64,000 nt of DNA from Streptomyces sp. AC512_CC834 (GTDB lineage Bacteria > Actinomycetota > Actinomycetes > Streptomycetales > Streptomycetaceae), in contig NZ_JAGMUO010000012.1 in the NCBI RefSeq assembly GCF_019049325.1, positions 1 to 64,000 of the forward strand, in the 5' to 3' direction. The translations under genes were made by a program, and so were the position numbers. This document shows, piece after piece, positions 52,819 to 64,000 of the stretch (positions within the stretch are counted from its first letter, which is position 1; every line of letters starts with the position of its first letter). A model generated the notes under the pieces. It had not been told where the DNA came from and made no database searches. It worked only from the letters and a program-made list of their open reading frames with translations.

Positions 52819-54794
52819 GCCGTCTCCTCGCCCTCGTCGGTGGGTGCGACGACCGCGAGCACCTGGTCCATGGCGACGGTCGTGCCCGGCGCCACGTCCA
52901 GCTCGGCGACGGTGCCCGCGTGCGGGGCGGAGATGACGTGCTCCATCTTCATCGCCTCCACCACCAGCAGGCTCTGGCCCGCGCTCACCTCGTCGCCGAC
53001 GGCGACCTTCACCACCGTCACCGTGCCCGGCATCGGCGCGGTCAGCGAGTCGGCGCCCGCGTGGGCGGCCCGGTTGAGGGAGGCGGCGACCGGGTCGTGG
53101 TCGCGCACGTGCCAGGCGTCGCCGTCGCGGCCCAGCCAGTCGGCGGCGCGGTGGAAGGAGTGCCGTACGCCGTCCAGGGTCACGGACACCCGGTCGTGGG
53201 TGACGGTGTGGGTGCCGCGCGGGGTGTGAGTAGCGGGTTCAAGTCCCGGCGCGCGCAGGTGGAAGGCGACCGGCTTCGGCTCGCCCCCGGTGCGCCAGCC
53301 GTTGGGCACCGAGAACGGGTCCGTCCAGCCGTCACCGCGCGGGCGCAGCGCGTCCAGCCGTACGGCCGCCGCCGCCTCGTACACCTCCTCCGGTACGTCC
53401 GTGGAGACGAGGCCGTCCACCTCCCGCTCCACCAGCCCCGTGTCCAGCTCGCCCGCCACCACCGCCGGGTGCGCGAGGAGCCGGCGCAGGAACCCGGCGT
53501 TGGTCTGCACGCCGAGCGTGACCGTCCCGGCGAGGGCCGCGCGGAGCTTCCTGAGCGCGGTCTGCCGGTCGGGGCCGTAGGCGATCACCTTGGACAGCAT
53601 CGGGTCGTACAGGCTGCCGACCTCGGTGCCCTCGCTGAGCCCCGAGTCGGTGCGCACCCCGTCGCCCTCGGGCTCGCGCAGCCGCAGCACCGTGCCGCCG
53701 GAGGGGAGGAAGCCGCGGGCGGGGTCTTCCGCGCACAGGCGGGCCTCGATCGCGTGCCCGGTCAGCCGTACGTCCTCCTGCGCGAGGCCGAGCGGCTCGC
53801 CCGCCGCGACCCGGAGCTGGCACTCCACCAGGTCCAGGCCGGTGACCAGCTCGGTCACCGGGTGCTCGACCTGGAGACGGGTGTTCATCTCCATGAAGTA
53901 GTACGAGGACGGGTCGCTGCCCGGCACGATGAACTCCACCGTGCCCGCGCCCCGGTAGCCGCAGGAGCGGGCCGCCTGCACGGCCGCCTCGCCCATCGCC
54001 GCCCGCGTCGCCTCGTCCAGGAGGACGCTCGGCGCCTCCTCGATCACCTTCTGGTGCCGCCGCTGCAGCGAGCACTCGCGCTCGCCCAGGTGCACCACGT
54101 TGCCGTGGCCGTCGGCCAGGACCTGGATCTCGATGTGCCGGGGCCGGTCGATCCACCGCTCCACGAGCAGCGTGTCGTCGCCGAAGGAGGCGCGGGCCTC
54201 GCGGCGGGCGGCGGCGATCTCGTCGGCGAGCACGGCGGCGTCCCGCACCAGCCGCATGCCCTTGCCGCCACCGCCGGCCGACGGCTTGAGCAGCACGGGC
54301 GTCCCGATCTCGCGGGCGGCGTCGGCGAGCTGCCCGTCCGTGAGGCCGCTGCCACTGCTGCCGGGCACGACCGGCACCCCGGCCGCCTGCACCGTCTCCT
54401 TGGCGCGGATCTTGTCGCCCATCAGGGCGATCGCGTCGGCGGACGGTCCGATGAAGACCAGCCCCGCCTCCTCGCAGGCCCGCGCGAAACCGGCGTTCTC
54501 GGCGAGGAAGCCGTACCCCGGGTGGACGGCCTGCGCGCCCGTCCGCCTCGCCGCCTCCAGCAGCCGTTCGACGGACAGATAGCTCTCCGTCGCGGGCGCC
54601 GGTCCGATCCGTACCGACTCGTCGGCCTCCCGCACGTGCCGGGCGTCCGCGTCGGCGTCGGAGAAGACCGCCACCGAGCGCACGCCCATCGAGCGCAGCG
54701 TCCGGATGACGCGCACCGCGATCTCGCCGCGGTTGGCGACGAGCACGGTGTCGAACATGCGTGGCATGCGTGGCATCTCGTTCGTGTTCTCCAC
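52815..54794 (-). CDS. Acyl-CoA carboxylase biotin carboxylase/BCCP subunit (methylcrotonyl-CoA type)
   Basis: 659 aa from GTG 54794, which has GGAGGGG 6 bp upstream; ATGs at 54776, 54767 and 54758 (tandem ATGCCACGC) are alternatives, the last giving [12 protein letters not shown]. Biotin carboxylase domain with the ATP loop [11 protein letters not shown] and [16 protein letters not shown]-terminal biotinyl domain with K616 in EAMKMEH. Works with the carboxyltransferase encoded just upstream; in this operon 3-methylcrotonyl-CoA is the likely substrate. Confidence 0.93.
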   Translation of the reverse strand: MENTNEMPRMPRMFDTVLVANRGEIAVRVIRTLRSMGVRSVAVFSDADADARHVREADESVRIGPAPATESYLSVERLLEAARRTGAQAVHPGYGFLAENAGFARACEEAGLVFIGPSADAIALMGDKIRAKETVQAAGVPVVPGSSGSGLTDGQLADAAREIGTPVLLKPSAGGGGKGMRLVRDAAVLADEIAAARREARASFGDDTLLVERWIDRPRHIEIQVLADGHGNVVHLGERECSLQRRHQKVIEEAPSVLLDEATRAAMGEAAVQAARSCGYRGAGTVEFIVPGSDPSSYYFMEMNTRLQVEHPVTELVTGLDLVECQLRVAAGEPLGLAQEDVRLTGHAIEARLCAEDPARGFLPSGGTVLRLREPEGDGVRTDSGLSEGTEVGSLYDPMLSKVIAYGPDRQTALRKLRAALAGTVTLGVQTNAGFLRRLLAHPAVVAGELDTGLVEREVDGLVSTDVPEEVYEAAAAVRLDALRPRGDGWTDPFSVPNGWRTGGEPKPVAFHLRAPGLEPATHTPRGTHTVTHDRVSVTLDGVRHSFHRAADWLGRDGDAWHVRDHDPVAASLNRAAHAGADSLTAPMPGTVTVVKVAVGDEVSAGQSLLVVEAMKMEHVISAPHAGTVAELDVAPGTTVAMDQVLAVVAPTDEGEETA

Positions 54795-54805
54795 AGGTCC
54801 CCTCC

Positions 54806-56422
<1,617 letters not shown>

Positions 56423-56451
56423 CCTGCGGTCCCCTCACCAGTGGTCGACCA

Positions 56452-56497
56452 GTTAATGAGCGTTAACGCGTTTCCTTCAGGTTAACGACCGCTAACC
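56452..56497. promoter_or_regulatory. Probable TetR operators in the divergent promoter
   Basis: Two inverted repeats: GTTAA-N6-TTAAC (56452-56467, with CGTTAACG inside) and GGTTA-N8-TAACC (56480-56497). They lie between the carboxyltransferase and tetR starts, in the only AT-rich piece of the gap, so the TetR product could control both directions. Confidence 0.65.
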
Positions 56498-56518
56498 GCC
56501 CTGTCTAGAATTGGCTCC

Positions 56519-57118
56519 ATGGCCACCAGAACCGACGCCCCCACCCGCCGCGAGCAGATCCTCAAGGAGGCCGCCCGGCTCTTCGCCGAGCGGGGTTTCC
56601 ACGGGGTCGGCGTCGACGAGATAGGCGCCGCGGTCGGCATCAGCGGCCCCGGGCTCTACCGGCACTTCGCCGGCAAGGACGCGATGCTCGCCGAGCTGCT
56701 GGTCGGGATCAGCGACTCGCTGCTGACCGGGGCGAAGCGGCGGCTGGCGGAGGCGGGCGCGGCGACCGGCGCCGACGTGGTACTCGACTCGCTCATCGAG
56801 GGCCACATCGACTTCGCGCTCGACGACCGCCCGCTCATCACCCTGCACGACCGCGAGCTGGACCGCCTGCGGGACACCGACCGCAAGATGGTGCGGCAGT
56901 TGCAGCGGCAGTACGTCGAGCTGTGGGTCGGGGTGCTCCGCGAGGTCTACCCGGCCGTCACTGAGCCCGCCGCCCGCTCCGCGGTCCACTCGGTCTTCGG
57001 CCTCCTGAACTCCACCCCGCACCTCGGCCGCCCCGGCTCCCTGCCGGGCCGCGCGGTCACGGCGGCACTGCTGCACCGGATGGCACGGGGGGCGTTCGCG
57101 GCGGTGGGGGCGGCGTAG
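56519..57118 (+). CDS. TetR-family regulator of the leucine catabolic operon
   Basis: 199 aa. N-terminal TetR HTH: REQILKEAARLFAERGFHGVGVDEIGAAVGISGPGLYRHFAGKDAML. The helical ligand domain is unremarkable. Divergent from the acyl-CoA carboxylase operon with two inverted repeats between, so it probably represses that operon and itself; the ligand may be an acyl-CoA. The stop TAG is inside an 11-bp tandem duplication. Confidence 0.93.
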   Translation: MATRTDAPTRREQILKEAARLFAERGFHGVGVDEIGAAVGISGPGLYRHFAGKDAMLAELLVGISDSLLTGAKRRLAEAGAATGADVVLDSLIEGHIDFALDDRPLITLHDRELDRLRDTDRKMVRQLQRQYVELWVGVLREVYPAVTEPAARSAVHSVFGLLNSTPHLGRPGSLPGRAVTAALLHRMARGAFAAVGAA

Positions 57119-57129
57119 GGGCGGCGTAG
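57108..57129 (+). repeat. 11-bp tandem duplication across a stop codon
   Basis: GGGCGGCGTAG twice (57108-57118, 57119-57129); both copies carry the TAG stop of the TetR gene. Confidence 0.85.
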
Positions 57130-57393
57130 GGCGCCCGGCCCGTCCGGGACCTGACGCCGGGCCCCGGCACCTCGTCCCTCGGCCGACCGCGCCTCGGTCC
57201 CTCACTTCTCGGCCGACCGAGTCGGGTGGTGGGTGGGCACAGGCCGGGGTCCGGGGCGGAGCCCCGGGCGGCAGTGGCGGCCGACCGCGCCCTTGCGTCG
57301 CCGGTGGCGAGGTGTCGCCGTGTCACGGAGTGACGAGGGTTACCCGCCTCCCACCCTGGACGGCCCTCCCTACCCGCCGGTACGGTGAAGTCT

Positions 57394-57408
57394 GAGCAAG
57401 CGCTTAGA
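57394..57408. promoter_or_regulatory. Palindromic site before the acyl-CoA dehydrogenase gene
   Basis: GAGCAAGCGCTTAGA with the exact palindrome AAGCGCTT, 23-37 bp before the GTG start. Sites of this AGCAAGCGCTT style are seen before fatty-acid genes controlled by TetR proteins; the regulator here is unknown. The rest of the 312-bp gap (57119-57430) has no gene. Confidence 0.45.
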
Positions 57409-57430
57409 TACGTACCCTGGAGGTGGCGCG

Positions 57431-58588
57431 GTGCGCCGTACGGTGTTCAACGAGGACCACGAGGCGTTCCGGGAGACCCTGCGCGCCTTCATCGAGGCCG
57501 AGGTCGTCCCCGTCTACGACGAGTGGTTCGCCGCCGGCCAGGCGCCGCGCGACTTCTACCACAAGCTCGGCGACCTGGGCCTCTTCGGCATCAACGTGCC
57601 CGAGGAGTTCGGCGGCGCCGGCATGGACAGCCACAAGTTCGAGGCCGTCCTCTACGAGGAGACCGCCCGCGCCGGCGTCCAGTTCGGCGGCTCCGGCGTC
57701 CACGTGCTGCTCGCCCTGCCCTACATCAACATGCTGGCCACCGACGAGCAGAAGAAGCGCTTCCTGCCGAAGTTCGTCACCGGCGAGGAGATGTGGGCCA
57801 TCGCGATGACGGAGCCCGGCACCGGTTCCGACCTCGCCGGCATGAAGTCCACCGCCAAGCTCTCCGAGGACGGCACCCACTACGTCCTCAACGGCGCCAA
57901 GACCTTCATCACCGGCGGCGTCCACGCCGACAAGGTCATCGTCTGCGCCCGCACCGACGCGCCCACGGCCGAGGACCGCCGTCACGGCATATCCCTGTTC
58001 GCCGTGGACACCAAGTCCCAGGGCTACTCCGTCGGCCGCAAGCTGGACAAGCTGGGCCTGCGCACCTCCGACACCGCCGAGCTGGCCTTCGTCGACGTCA
58101 AGGTGCCCGTCGAGGACCTGCTCGGCGAGGAGAACAAGGGCTTCTCCTACCTTGGCCACAACCTGGCCTCCGAGCGCTGGGGCATCGCCTTCGGCGCCTA
58201 CGCCCAGGCCAAGGCCGCCGTCCGGTTCGCCAAGAGTTACGTGCAGGACCGCACCGTCTTCGGGAAGCCGGTCGCCCACTTCCAGAACACCAAGTTCGAG
58301 CTGGCCGCCTGCCAGGCCGAGGTGGACGCCGCCGAGGCCGTCGCCGACCGCGCCACCGAGGCCCTGGACGCCGGTGAACTCACCCCCGCCGAGGCCGCCA
58401 GCGCCAAGCTGTTCTGCACCGAGGTCGCCCACCGCGTCATCGACCGCTGCCTCCAGCTTCACGGCGGCTACGGCTACATGAACGAGTACCCGATCGCCCG
58501 CCTGTACGCGGACAACCGCGTCAACCGCATCTACGGCGGCACCAGCGAGGTCATGAAGATGATCATCGCGAAGAACATGGGCCTGTAG
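57431..58588 (+). CDS. Acyl-CoA dehydrogenase
   Basis: 385 aa from GTG 57431, with GGAGGTG upstream. ACAD motifs: IAMTEPGTGSDLAGMKSTA, FITGG, FGKPVAHFQNTKF, and the C-terminal QLHGGYGYMNEYPIARLYADNRVNRIYGGTSEVMKMIIAKNMGL. The position of the catalytic Glu matches short/medium or long chain ACADs with YGGTSE. Followed 28 bp later by a thioesterase, so a fatty acyl-CoA operon is likely. Confidence 0.92.
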   Translation: MRRTVFNEDHEAFRETLRAFIEAEVVPVYDEWFAAGQAPRDFYHKLGDLGLFGINVPEEFGGAGMDSHKFEAVLYEETARAGVQFGGSGVHVLLALPYINMLATDEQKKRFLPKFVTGEEMWAIAMTEPGTGSDLAGMKSTAKLSEDGTHYVLNGAKTFITGGVHADKVIVCARTDAPTAEDRRHGISLFAVDTKSQGYSVGRKLDKLGLRTSDTAELAFVDVKVPVEDLLGEENKGFSYLGHNLASERWGIAFGAYAQAKAAVRFAKSYVQDRTVFGKPVAHFQNTKFELAACQAEVDAAEAVADRATEALDAGELTPAEAASAKLFCTEVAHRVIDRCLQLHGGYGYMNEYPIARLYADNRVNRIYGGTSEVMKMIIAKNMGL

Positions 58589-58616
58589 ACCGCGGATTCC
58601 CCGGAGTCTCCAGGAC

Positions 58617-59489
58617 ATGAGCGAAGCACTCCAGTCCCTCCTCGACCTGCTCGACCTCGAGCGGATCGAGGAGGACATCTACCGCGGCCACTCCCGCTCC
58701 GCCGTCGTCCCCCGGGTCTTCGGCGGGCAGGTGGCCGCCCAGGCCATGGTCGCCGCCGGGCGCACGGTCCCCGAGGACCGGCACGCGCACTCCCTGCACG
58801 CGTACTTCCTGCGCCCCGGCGACCCGGGCGCCCCCATCGTCTACAACGTCGACCGCCTGCGCGACGGCCGCTCCTTCACCACCCGCCGCGTGGTCGCCGT
58901 CCAGCACGGCAAACCGATCTTCACCCTGTCGGCGTCCTTCCAGACGTACGAGGATGGCCTCGACCACCAGGCCCCGATGCCGCCCGCACCGGACCCGGCG
59001 ACCGTCCCCACCGGCGAGGAACGGCTGCGCGGCTACCCACACCTGCCCGCCGAGACCGTCGAACGCTTCCTCGAGGCCCGCGCGGCCGTCGACCTGCGCC
59101 ACGTCGACGACCCGCCGTACGGGGACTTCGGCACCCCGCGCGAGCCGCACTCCCAGGTGTGGTTCCGCACCAACGGCAAACTCTCGGACGACCCCCTGCT
59201 GCACGTCGTCCTCGCCACCTACGTCTCCGACATGACCCTCCTCGACTCGGTCCTGCTCGCCCACGGCCGCGGCGGCTGGGCCGTCGGCGACGTCGTCGGG
59301 GCCTCACTGGACCACGCCATGTGGTTCCACCGGCCCTTCCGCGCCGACGAATGGCTGCTGTACGACCAGCAGTCGCCGTCCGCGTCCGGCGGCCGGGGCC
59401 TCGGCCAGGCCCGCATCCACACGCAGGACGGCCGGCTCGCCATTTCGGTCATTCAGGAAGGCGTGGTGCGCGTCCCTCGGGAACACTGA
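58617..59489 (+). CDS. tesB: Acyl-CoA thioesterase II (TesB family)
   Basis: 290 aa. Double hot-dog protein: YRGHSRSAVVPRVFGGQVAAQAMVAAGRTV and SLHAYFLRPGDPGAPIVYNVDRLRDGRSFTTRRV in the first half; LLDSVLLAHGRGG and ASLDHAMWFHRPFRADEWLLYDQQSPSASGGRGL in the second. The catalytic Asp/Thr/Gln triad region is DHAMWFHRPF. Hydrolyses acyl-CoA, and likely acts with the dehydrogenase just upstream. Confidence 0.93.
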   Translation: MSEALQSLLDLLDLERIEEDIYRGHSRSAVVPRVFGGQVAAQAMVAAGRTVPEDRHAHSLHAYFLRPGDPGAPIVYNVDRLRDGRSFTTRRVVAVQHGKPIFTLSASFQTYEDGLDHQAPMPPAPDPATVPTGEERLRGYPHLPAETVERFLEARAAVDLRHVDDPPYGDFGTPREPHSQVWFRTNGKLSDDPLLHVVLATYVSDMTLLDSVLLAHGRGGWAVGDVVGASLDHAMWFHRPFRADEWLLYDQQSPSASGGRGLGQARIHTQDGRLAISVIQEGVVRVPREH

Positions 59490-59494
59490 GCGGC

Positions 59495-60469
59495 ATGGCG
59501 CCCTCCGCGAACGAGAAGACCGGCGGCGGCGACAGCACCTTCACGGTGCTTGTCGCCGCCTTCGCCAATCTGGGCATCGCCGTCGCCAAGGCGGTCGCCG
59601 GTGTGATCAGCGGGTCCAGCGCGATGATGTCCGAGGCCGCGCACTCGGTCGCCGACACCGTCACCGAGGTGATGCTGCTGACCTCGCTCAAACGCAGCGT
59701 GCGCCCCGCCGACGAGGACCATCCCCTCGGCCACGGACCCGAGCGGTACATCTGGGCGCTGCTCGCCGCCGTCGCCACCTTCGTCGGCGGCGCGGTCTTC
59801 TCCCTCTACGACGGCATCCACACGCTCACCCACGGCGAGGACCTCGGCGACCCGCTCATCTCGTACATCGTCCTGGCCGTCGCCTTCGTGCTGGAGGGCT
59901 ACTCGCTGCGCACCGGCCTGCGCCAGGTCCGCGGCGAGGCCGCCCACCACCGCGTCTCCTTCGGCCGCTACCTGCGCCGCACCCCCGACACCGCCGTCAA
60001 GGCCGTCGTCATGGAGGACTCCGCCGCGCTGGCCGGACTGCTGCTGGCCGCGGGCGGACTGCTCGGCGGGCAGCTCAGCGGCTCCGGCGTCTGGGACGGC
60101 GTCGCCTCGCTGTGCATCGGCGCCCTGCTGCTGTACGTCGCCTGGGTGCTGGGCCGCTCCAACGCCGAGTTCCTCGTCGGCCGCCCGCTGCCCCGCACCG
60201 TGCGGGAGCGGATCCGGGCGGAACTGGTGGCCGTCGAGCACATCGAGGCCGTACTCGAGCTGACCACCCTCGTGCAGGGGCCGCGGGAGGCGCTGGTCGC
60301 CGCCAAGGTCGACTTCCGGGACGTGTCGACCGCGGCGCAGATCGAGTGGGCGTGCGAGCGGGCCGAGCAGCGGCTGCGCGAGGAGTTCCCGATCGTGCGC
60401 CGGGTCTACCTCGACCCGACGCCGGGCTTCGCGCAGCGCCGCACGGAGGGGCTGAACCCCTGGCCGTAG
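59495..60469 (+). CDS. Cation diffusion facilitator transporter
   Basis: 324 aa from ATG 59495, 5 bp after the thioesterase stop. CDF family: TM2 motif SEAAHSVADTVTE with H-x3-D, HPLGHGPERYIWALLAA, and TM5 with VVMEDSAALAGLL, in which the usual His is Glu-x-x-x. About six hydrophobic segments and a C-terminal cytoplasmic domain (LTTLVQGPREALVAAKVDF). Exports Zn, Fe or Mn; metal unknown. Confidence 0.9.
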   Translation: MAPSANEKTGGGDSTFTVLVAAFANLGIAVAKAVAGVISGSSAMMSEAAHSVADTVTEVMLLTSLKRSVRPADEDHPLGHGPERYIWALLAAVATFVGGAVFSLYDGIHTLTHGEDLGDPLISYIVLAVAFVLEGYSLRTGLRQVRGEAAHHRVSFGRYLRRTPDTAVKAVVMEDSAALAGLLLAAGGLLGGQLSGSGVWDGVASLCIGALLLYVAWVLGRSNAEFLVGRPLPRTVRERIRAELVAVEHIEAVLELTTLVQGPREALVAAKVDFRDVSTAAQIEWACERAEQRLREEFPIVRRVYLDPTPGFAQRRTEGLNPWP

Positions 60470-60487
60470 ACCCTTGAAGCGCGTGGG

Positions 60488-61276
60488 CTACTTCAGCCCC
60501 GCCTCCGTCAGCAGGTACGCCGTCATCGGGTCGTAGTAGCGCGGGCTGACCACGTGGTCGTCCAGCGGGATCGCCACCTGGAGGGTGCCCTCGGACTCCG
60601 CGAGGAAGAGGGCCGGGTCGTTGCAGTCCGCGTAGCCGAGCGAGTCCACGCCGTGCTGACCGGCGTAACCCGCCCAGCCGTGGTCGGCCACCACCAGGTC
60701 CGGCAGCGGGCGGCCCGCGCGCTCCAGGCCGGTCAGGATCGCCTTCATCGGCTCACCGGAGTGGGTGTGCCACAGCGAGGCGCCGTGCTCCAGCACCGCC
60801 ACGTCCGCGAACTGCTGGACGTACCCCTCCTCCGTCGTCAGCCCCTCCGGGATCACGACGATCTCGCAGCCCGCGGCGCGCAGCGCGGCGGCCGTGGCGC
60901 GGTGCACGTCGAGCAGGCCGCCCGGGTGACCGGTGGCGAACAGCACCCGCTGCCCCCCGTCGGCCGCCTTGCGCAGCCGCCCCGCCATCCGCTCCAGCGC
61001 GGCCACGGTCAGCTCGGGGTCGATGGTGTCCTGGCCGTACCGGTACTCCGGGTCGTCGTTGACGCCGACCCGTTCCGCCATCACCGCGAGCACGTCCTGC
61101 TCGTCGCTCCAGCGGTCGCCCAGCTCCAGGCCGAGCCAGAAGTGCCGGTCGCCGTTCGCCAGCTTCCGGTAGTGGGAGAGGTTGTTCTCGCGGGGCGTGG
61201 CGACGTCGCCCGCGATACGTGTTCTGACGAGGTGCTCGGCGAGTTCGGCGCGGCTGGGCGTCCCGGGTATCGGCAT
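60488..61276 (-). CDS. Conserved phosphatase-like protein of unknown function
   Basis: 262 aa. Conserved-looking segments: TPRENNLSHYRKLANGDRHFWLGLELG, VLFATGHPGGLLDVHRATAAALRAAGCEIVVIPEG, ASLWHTHSGEPM, LVVADHGWAGYAGQHGVDSLGYADCNDPALFLAESEG. Many His and Asp suggest a metal- or phosphate-dependent enzyme. Proteins of this type are labelled phosphatase in Streptomyces, but I cannot name a reaction. Convergent with the CDF gene. Confidence 0.78.
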   Translation of the reverse strand: MPIPGTPSRAELAEHLVRTRIAGDVATPRENNLSHYRKLANGDRHFWLGLELGDRWSDEQDVLAVMAERVGVNDDPEYRYGQDTIDPELTVAALERMAGRLRKAADGGQRVLFATGHPGGLLDVHRATAAALRAAGCEIVVIPEGLTTEEGYVQQFADVAVLEHGASLWHTHSGEPMKAILTGLERAGRPLPDLVVADHGWAGYAGQHGVDSLGYADCNDPALFLAESEGTLQVAIPLDDHVVSPRYYDPMTAYLLTEAGLK

Positions 61277-61547
61277 GGCTCCATTGTGCGGCAGCGGCCT
61301 GCGCCAGTCTCCGGCATGTCACCCGCTGGGACGCGGGTCACGATCGGGGAGCGGCCGACCCCGGCCGGTCCCGGCCGGCCCCGGCCCGATGGCCGTTTCC
61401 TCCAGTCCCGAGGGCGCGCATGGACGGAATGTACATTTCGCACGCTCATTCGGCCCGCCTACGCTGCGACGACCGGCTGTCCCACCCGCCAGTACAGTCG
61501 GACAGCAGCAGTACATACGCGACGAAGCGTAAGAAGGAAGGCAGTAC

Positions 61548-62537
61548 ATGAGCAGCAACGAGACGCCCCGCGGCCCCGTCGACTCCTCCCGCGTCCCCCG
61601 GTACGCCGGCCCCGCGACCTTCGCCCGGCTGCCCCGCCTTGACGAGGTCGGCGCCGCCGACGTCGCCGTCGTGGGCGTTCCGTTCGACTCGGGCGTCTCC
61701 TACCGCCCCGGCGCCCGCTTCGGCGGCAACGCCATCCGCGAGGCCTCCCGCCTGCTGCGCCCCTACAACCCGGCCCAGGACGCCGCCCCGTTCGCCCTCG
61801 CCCAGGTCGCGGACGGCGGCGACATCGCCGTGAACCCCTTCAACATCAACGAGGCCGTCGAGACGATCGAGGCCGCCGCCGACGACCTCCTCGGCACCGG
61901 CGCCCGCCTGATGACCCTGGGCGGCGACCACACCATCGCCCTGCCGCTGCTCCGCTCGGTCGCCAAGAAGCACGGCCCTGTCGCCCTGCTCCACTTCGAC
62001 GCCCACCTGGACACCTGGGACACCTACTTCGGCGCCGAGTACACGCACGGCACGCCCTTCCGCCGCGCGGTGGAGGAGGGCGTCCTGGACACCTCCGCGC
62101 TCTCCCACGTCGGCACCCGTGGCCCGCTGTACGGCAAGAAGGACCTCACCGACGACGAGAAGATGGGCTTCGGCATCGTCACCTCCGCCGACCTCTACCG
62201 CCGCGGCGCCGACGAGGTCGCCGACCAGTTGAGGCAGCGCATCGGCGACCGCCCCCTGTACATCTCCATCGACATCGACTGCCTCGACCCCGCCCACGCC
62301 CCCGGCACCGGCACCCCCGAGGCCGGCGGCATGACCTCGCGCGAACTCCTGGAGATCCTGCGCGGCCTGGCATCCTGCAACCTGGTGTCGGCCGACGTCG
62401 TCGAGGTGGCCCCCGCCTACGACCACGCCGAGATCACGTCGGTCGCGGCGTCCCACACCGCCTACGAACTCACCACCATCATGAGCCGCCAGATCGGGCA
62501 GGCCCGCGCCACGGACCAGGAGACCGAGACCAAGTGA
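61548..62537 (+). CDS. Agmatinase/ureohydrolase family
   Basis: 329 aa, with AAGGAAGG 7 bp before the ATG. Arginase-fold Mn ligands: [11 protein letters not shown] (His), [10 protein letters not shown] (Asp-His-Asp), and [22 protein letters not shown] (Asp-Asp). Hydrolyses agmatine or a related guanidino compound to urea. The next gene, a ThDP enzyme, overlaps by GTGA, an association that makes a wider guanidine/aldehyde pathway plausible. The 271-bp gap upstream (61277-61547) has no gene I can support. Confidence 0.9.
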   Translation: MSSNETPRGPVDSSRVPRYAGPATFARLPRLDEVGAADVAVVGVPFDSGVSYRPGARFGGNAIREASRLLRPYNPAQDAAPFALAQVADGGDIAVNPFNINEAVETIEAAADDLLGTGARLMTLGGDHTIALPLLRSVAKKHGPVALLHFDAHLDTWDTYFGAEYTHGTPFRRAVEEGVLDTSALSHVGTRGPLYGKKDLTDDEKMGFGIVTSADLYRRGADEVADQLRQRIGDRPLYISIDIDCLDPAHAPGTGTPEAGGMTSRELLEILRGLASCNLVSADVVEVAPAYDHAEITSVAASHTAYELTTIMSRQIGQARATDQETETK

Positions 62538-64000
62538 CCCACGACCACGACCTGGTGCTCCGTCCGACCGCCGCCCAGACGGAGGCCGCGCTGAACCCTC
62601 CCCCCGGCCGCAACGGCGGAGACCTGGTCGTGGAGACCCTGGCCGGGCTCGGCGCGACCACCGTCTTCGGCCTGCCCGGCCAGCACGCCCTCGGCATGTT
62701 CGACGCGCTGCGCCGCTCCGACCTGCGCTACATCGGCCTGCGGGTGGAGAACAACGCCGGTTTCGCGGCCGACGCGTACGGCCGGATCACCGGCGAGGCG
62801 GCCCCGCTGCTCCTGTCGACCGGCCCCGGAGCCCTCACCTCCCTCGCCGCGCTCCAGGAGGCACGGGCGGCCTCCGCCCCCGTCCTGGCGATCAGCAGCC
62901 AGGTCCCCACGGCGGGCCTCGGCGGCGGCCGCCACGGCTACCTCCACGAACTCCCCGACCAGGCCGCCTCCTTCCGGGGCGTGGTCAAGTCCGTCCACAC
63001 CGTCCGCGCCCAGTCCCAGATCCCGTCTGCGATCGCGGAGGCGTGGACGTCGGCGCTGACCGTCCCGCACGGCCCGGTGTGGGTGGAGATCCCGCAGGAC
63101 GTCCTGCTCGCCGAGACCTCGATCCCGGTGGTGACCGGCGGCGACACCTTCCCCGAGGAACTGCCCCCGCGCCCCGAACTGACGGCGGTGGCGGCTCACC
63201 TGCTGTCGGGTGCGCAGCGCCCGGCGATCATCGCGGGCGGCGGAGTCGTCCGGGCGGACGCGTCGAAGAAGCTCCGGCAGCTCGCGGAACGCCTCCAGGC
63301 CCCCGTCGTCACGACCTTCGGCGGCAAGGGCGCCTTCCCCTGGACGCACCCTCTCTCCCTCCAGTCCTGGCTGGAGGACCGGCACACCACGGACTTCCTG
63401 GAGGACGCCGACGTCCTCCTCGTCGTCGGCTCGGGCCTCGGCGAACTCTCCTCGAACTACCACACGTTCAAGCCCCGCGGCCGCATCGTCCAGATCGAGG
63501 CCGACCTCGGCAAACTGGAGTCCAACCACCCGGCCCTCGGCATCCACGCCGACGCCCGCCTCGCCCTCCAGGCCCTCCTCGAGACGGTGGCGGAGCGCAC
63601 CGACCCGACCGCCCCGGAGCGCGTGCGGGCCGTACTGGACCAGGTGCGCGAGCGCATCGCGTCCCAGGAACTCACCCTCGAACAGGACGTGCTCGCCGCC
63701 GTCCGCAACGCCCTCCCGTCCGGCGCCCCCTCCTTCTGGGACATGACCATCCTGGCCTACTGGGCATGGTCCGCCTTCGACGCCAAGGCCCCCAACACCA
63801 TGCACTCGGCCCAGGGCGCCGGCGGCCTCGGCTACGCCTTCCCGGCGGCCCTCGGCGCCGCGGCCGCCGACCCCACCCACCCGGTGCTGGCCGTCTCCGG
63901 CGACGGCGGCGCCCTGTACTCGATCGCCGAGCTGGCCACCGCCCGCCAGTACAACCTGAGCGTCACCTGGCTCATCGTCGACGACGGCGGCTACGGCATC
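62534..64000 (+). CDS. ThDP-dependent acetolactate synthase-like enzyme, 3' end cut by window edge
   Basis: Open from GTG 62534 to the window end (489 codons) and still open. The GTG overlaps the TGA of the ureohydrolase gene (GTGA). PYR domain with the cofactor Glu in [16 protein letters not shown]; central domain [12 protein letters not shown] domain with [17 protein letters not shown] and VDDGGYGI, where the window ends. About 60-80 residues are probably missing. Similar fold to the enzyme at 659-2290 but not a close copy. Substrate unknown; the tight link to the ureohydrolase suggests a shared pathway. Confidence 0.93.
   Translation, partial: MTHDHDLVLRPTAAQTEAALNPPPGRNGGDLVVETLAGLGATTVFGLPGQHALGMFDALRRSDLRYIGLRVENNAGFAADAYGRITGEAAPLLLSTGPGALTSLAALQEARAASAPVLAISSQVPTAGLGGGRHGYLHELPDQAASFRGVVKSVHTVRAQSQIPSAIAEAWTSALTVPHGPVWVEIPQDVLLAETSIPVVTGGDTFPEELPPRPELTAVAAHLLSGAQRPAIIAGGGVVRADASKKLRQLAERLQAPVVTTFGGKGAFPWTHPLSLQSWLEDRHTTDFLEDADVLLVVGSGLGELSSNYHTFKPRGRIVQIEADLGKLESNHPALGIHADARLALQALLETVAERTDPTAPERVRAVLDQVRERIASQELTLEQDVLAAVRNALPSGAPSFWDMTILAYWAWSAFDAKAPNTMHSAQGAGGLGYAFPAALGAAAADPTHPVLAVSGDGGALYSIAELATARQYNLSVTWLIVDDGGYGI

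Overview
The window is about 64 kb of very GC-rich DNA (GC or GC-ending third codon positions nearly throughout, GTG/TTG starts, purine-rich ribosome sites, genes packed on both strands). It carries a complete desferrioxamine siderophore locus, an adpA-ornA pair with a rare TTA codon in adpA, a CebR-type cellobiose locus and a DmdR1-type iron-box regulon. This combination points to a Streptomyces chromosome, in the conserved core region that holds adpA. The species assignment is inference from gene content and remembered synteny; no search was run.

Left part (1-19 kb). A five-gene Rieske-oxygenase cluster (SDR, ThDP enzyme, flavin/2Fe-2S reductase, small HTH-like protein, Rieske oxygenase) faces a MarR regulator. 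Next is a minus-strand operon that starts with a PAP2 membrane phosphatase and continues with a RecB/Cas4-like nuclease carrying an unusual Thr/Ala-rich tail, a 547-aa protein of unknown function, and an Upf1-like SF1 helicase. Then come a histidine phosphatase, an NsdA-like TPR regulator, a spermidine-synthase-like protein, a secreted protein, a two-component system preceded by two exact DnaA boxes, and a secreted CBM2-GH18 chitinase.

Centre (19-43 kb). The cellobiose locus is built almost symmetrically: GH1 beta-glucosidase and LacI regulator on the minus strand, then cebEFG, a second GH1 beta-glucosidase (bglC) and a second LacI regulator on the plus strand. CebR-like 14-bp palindromes lie at four positions. 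A Stealth phosphotransferase with an FkbM methyltransferase sits beside a tRNA-His gene, followed by ornA, adpA (TTA codon, AdpA-like sites upstream), a universal stress protein, a YaaH-family membrane protein, glmS, a Tat-exported phosphatase, a DUF4429/SHOCT protein and a secreted GH20 hexosaminidase. Chitin and cellulose-derived sugars, GlcNAc metabolism and developmental control are therefore side by side.

Right part (43-64 kb). desABCD (desferrioxamine synthesis) and desE plus a siderophore-interacting reductase (uptake and release) each have an iron box. Then come the four-gene leucine/isovalerate catabolic operon (two acyl-CoA carboxylase subunits, HMG-CoA lyase, acyl-CoA dehydrogenase) divergent from a TetR regulator, an acyl-CoA dehydrogenase, thioesterase, CDF transporter and conserved phosphatase-like protein, and finally a ureohydrolase overlapping a ThDP enzyme cut by the window edge.

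Structural oddities: short tandem duplications repeatedly span the stop codon of a gene (six cases, two of them 14-bp arrays); a perfect hairpin lies between cebE and cebF; and a 9-bp coding repeat array lies in the linker of the NsdA-like regulator.
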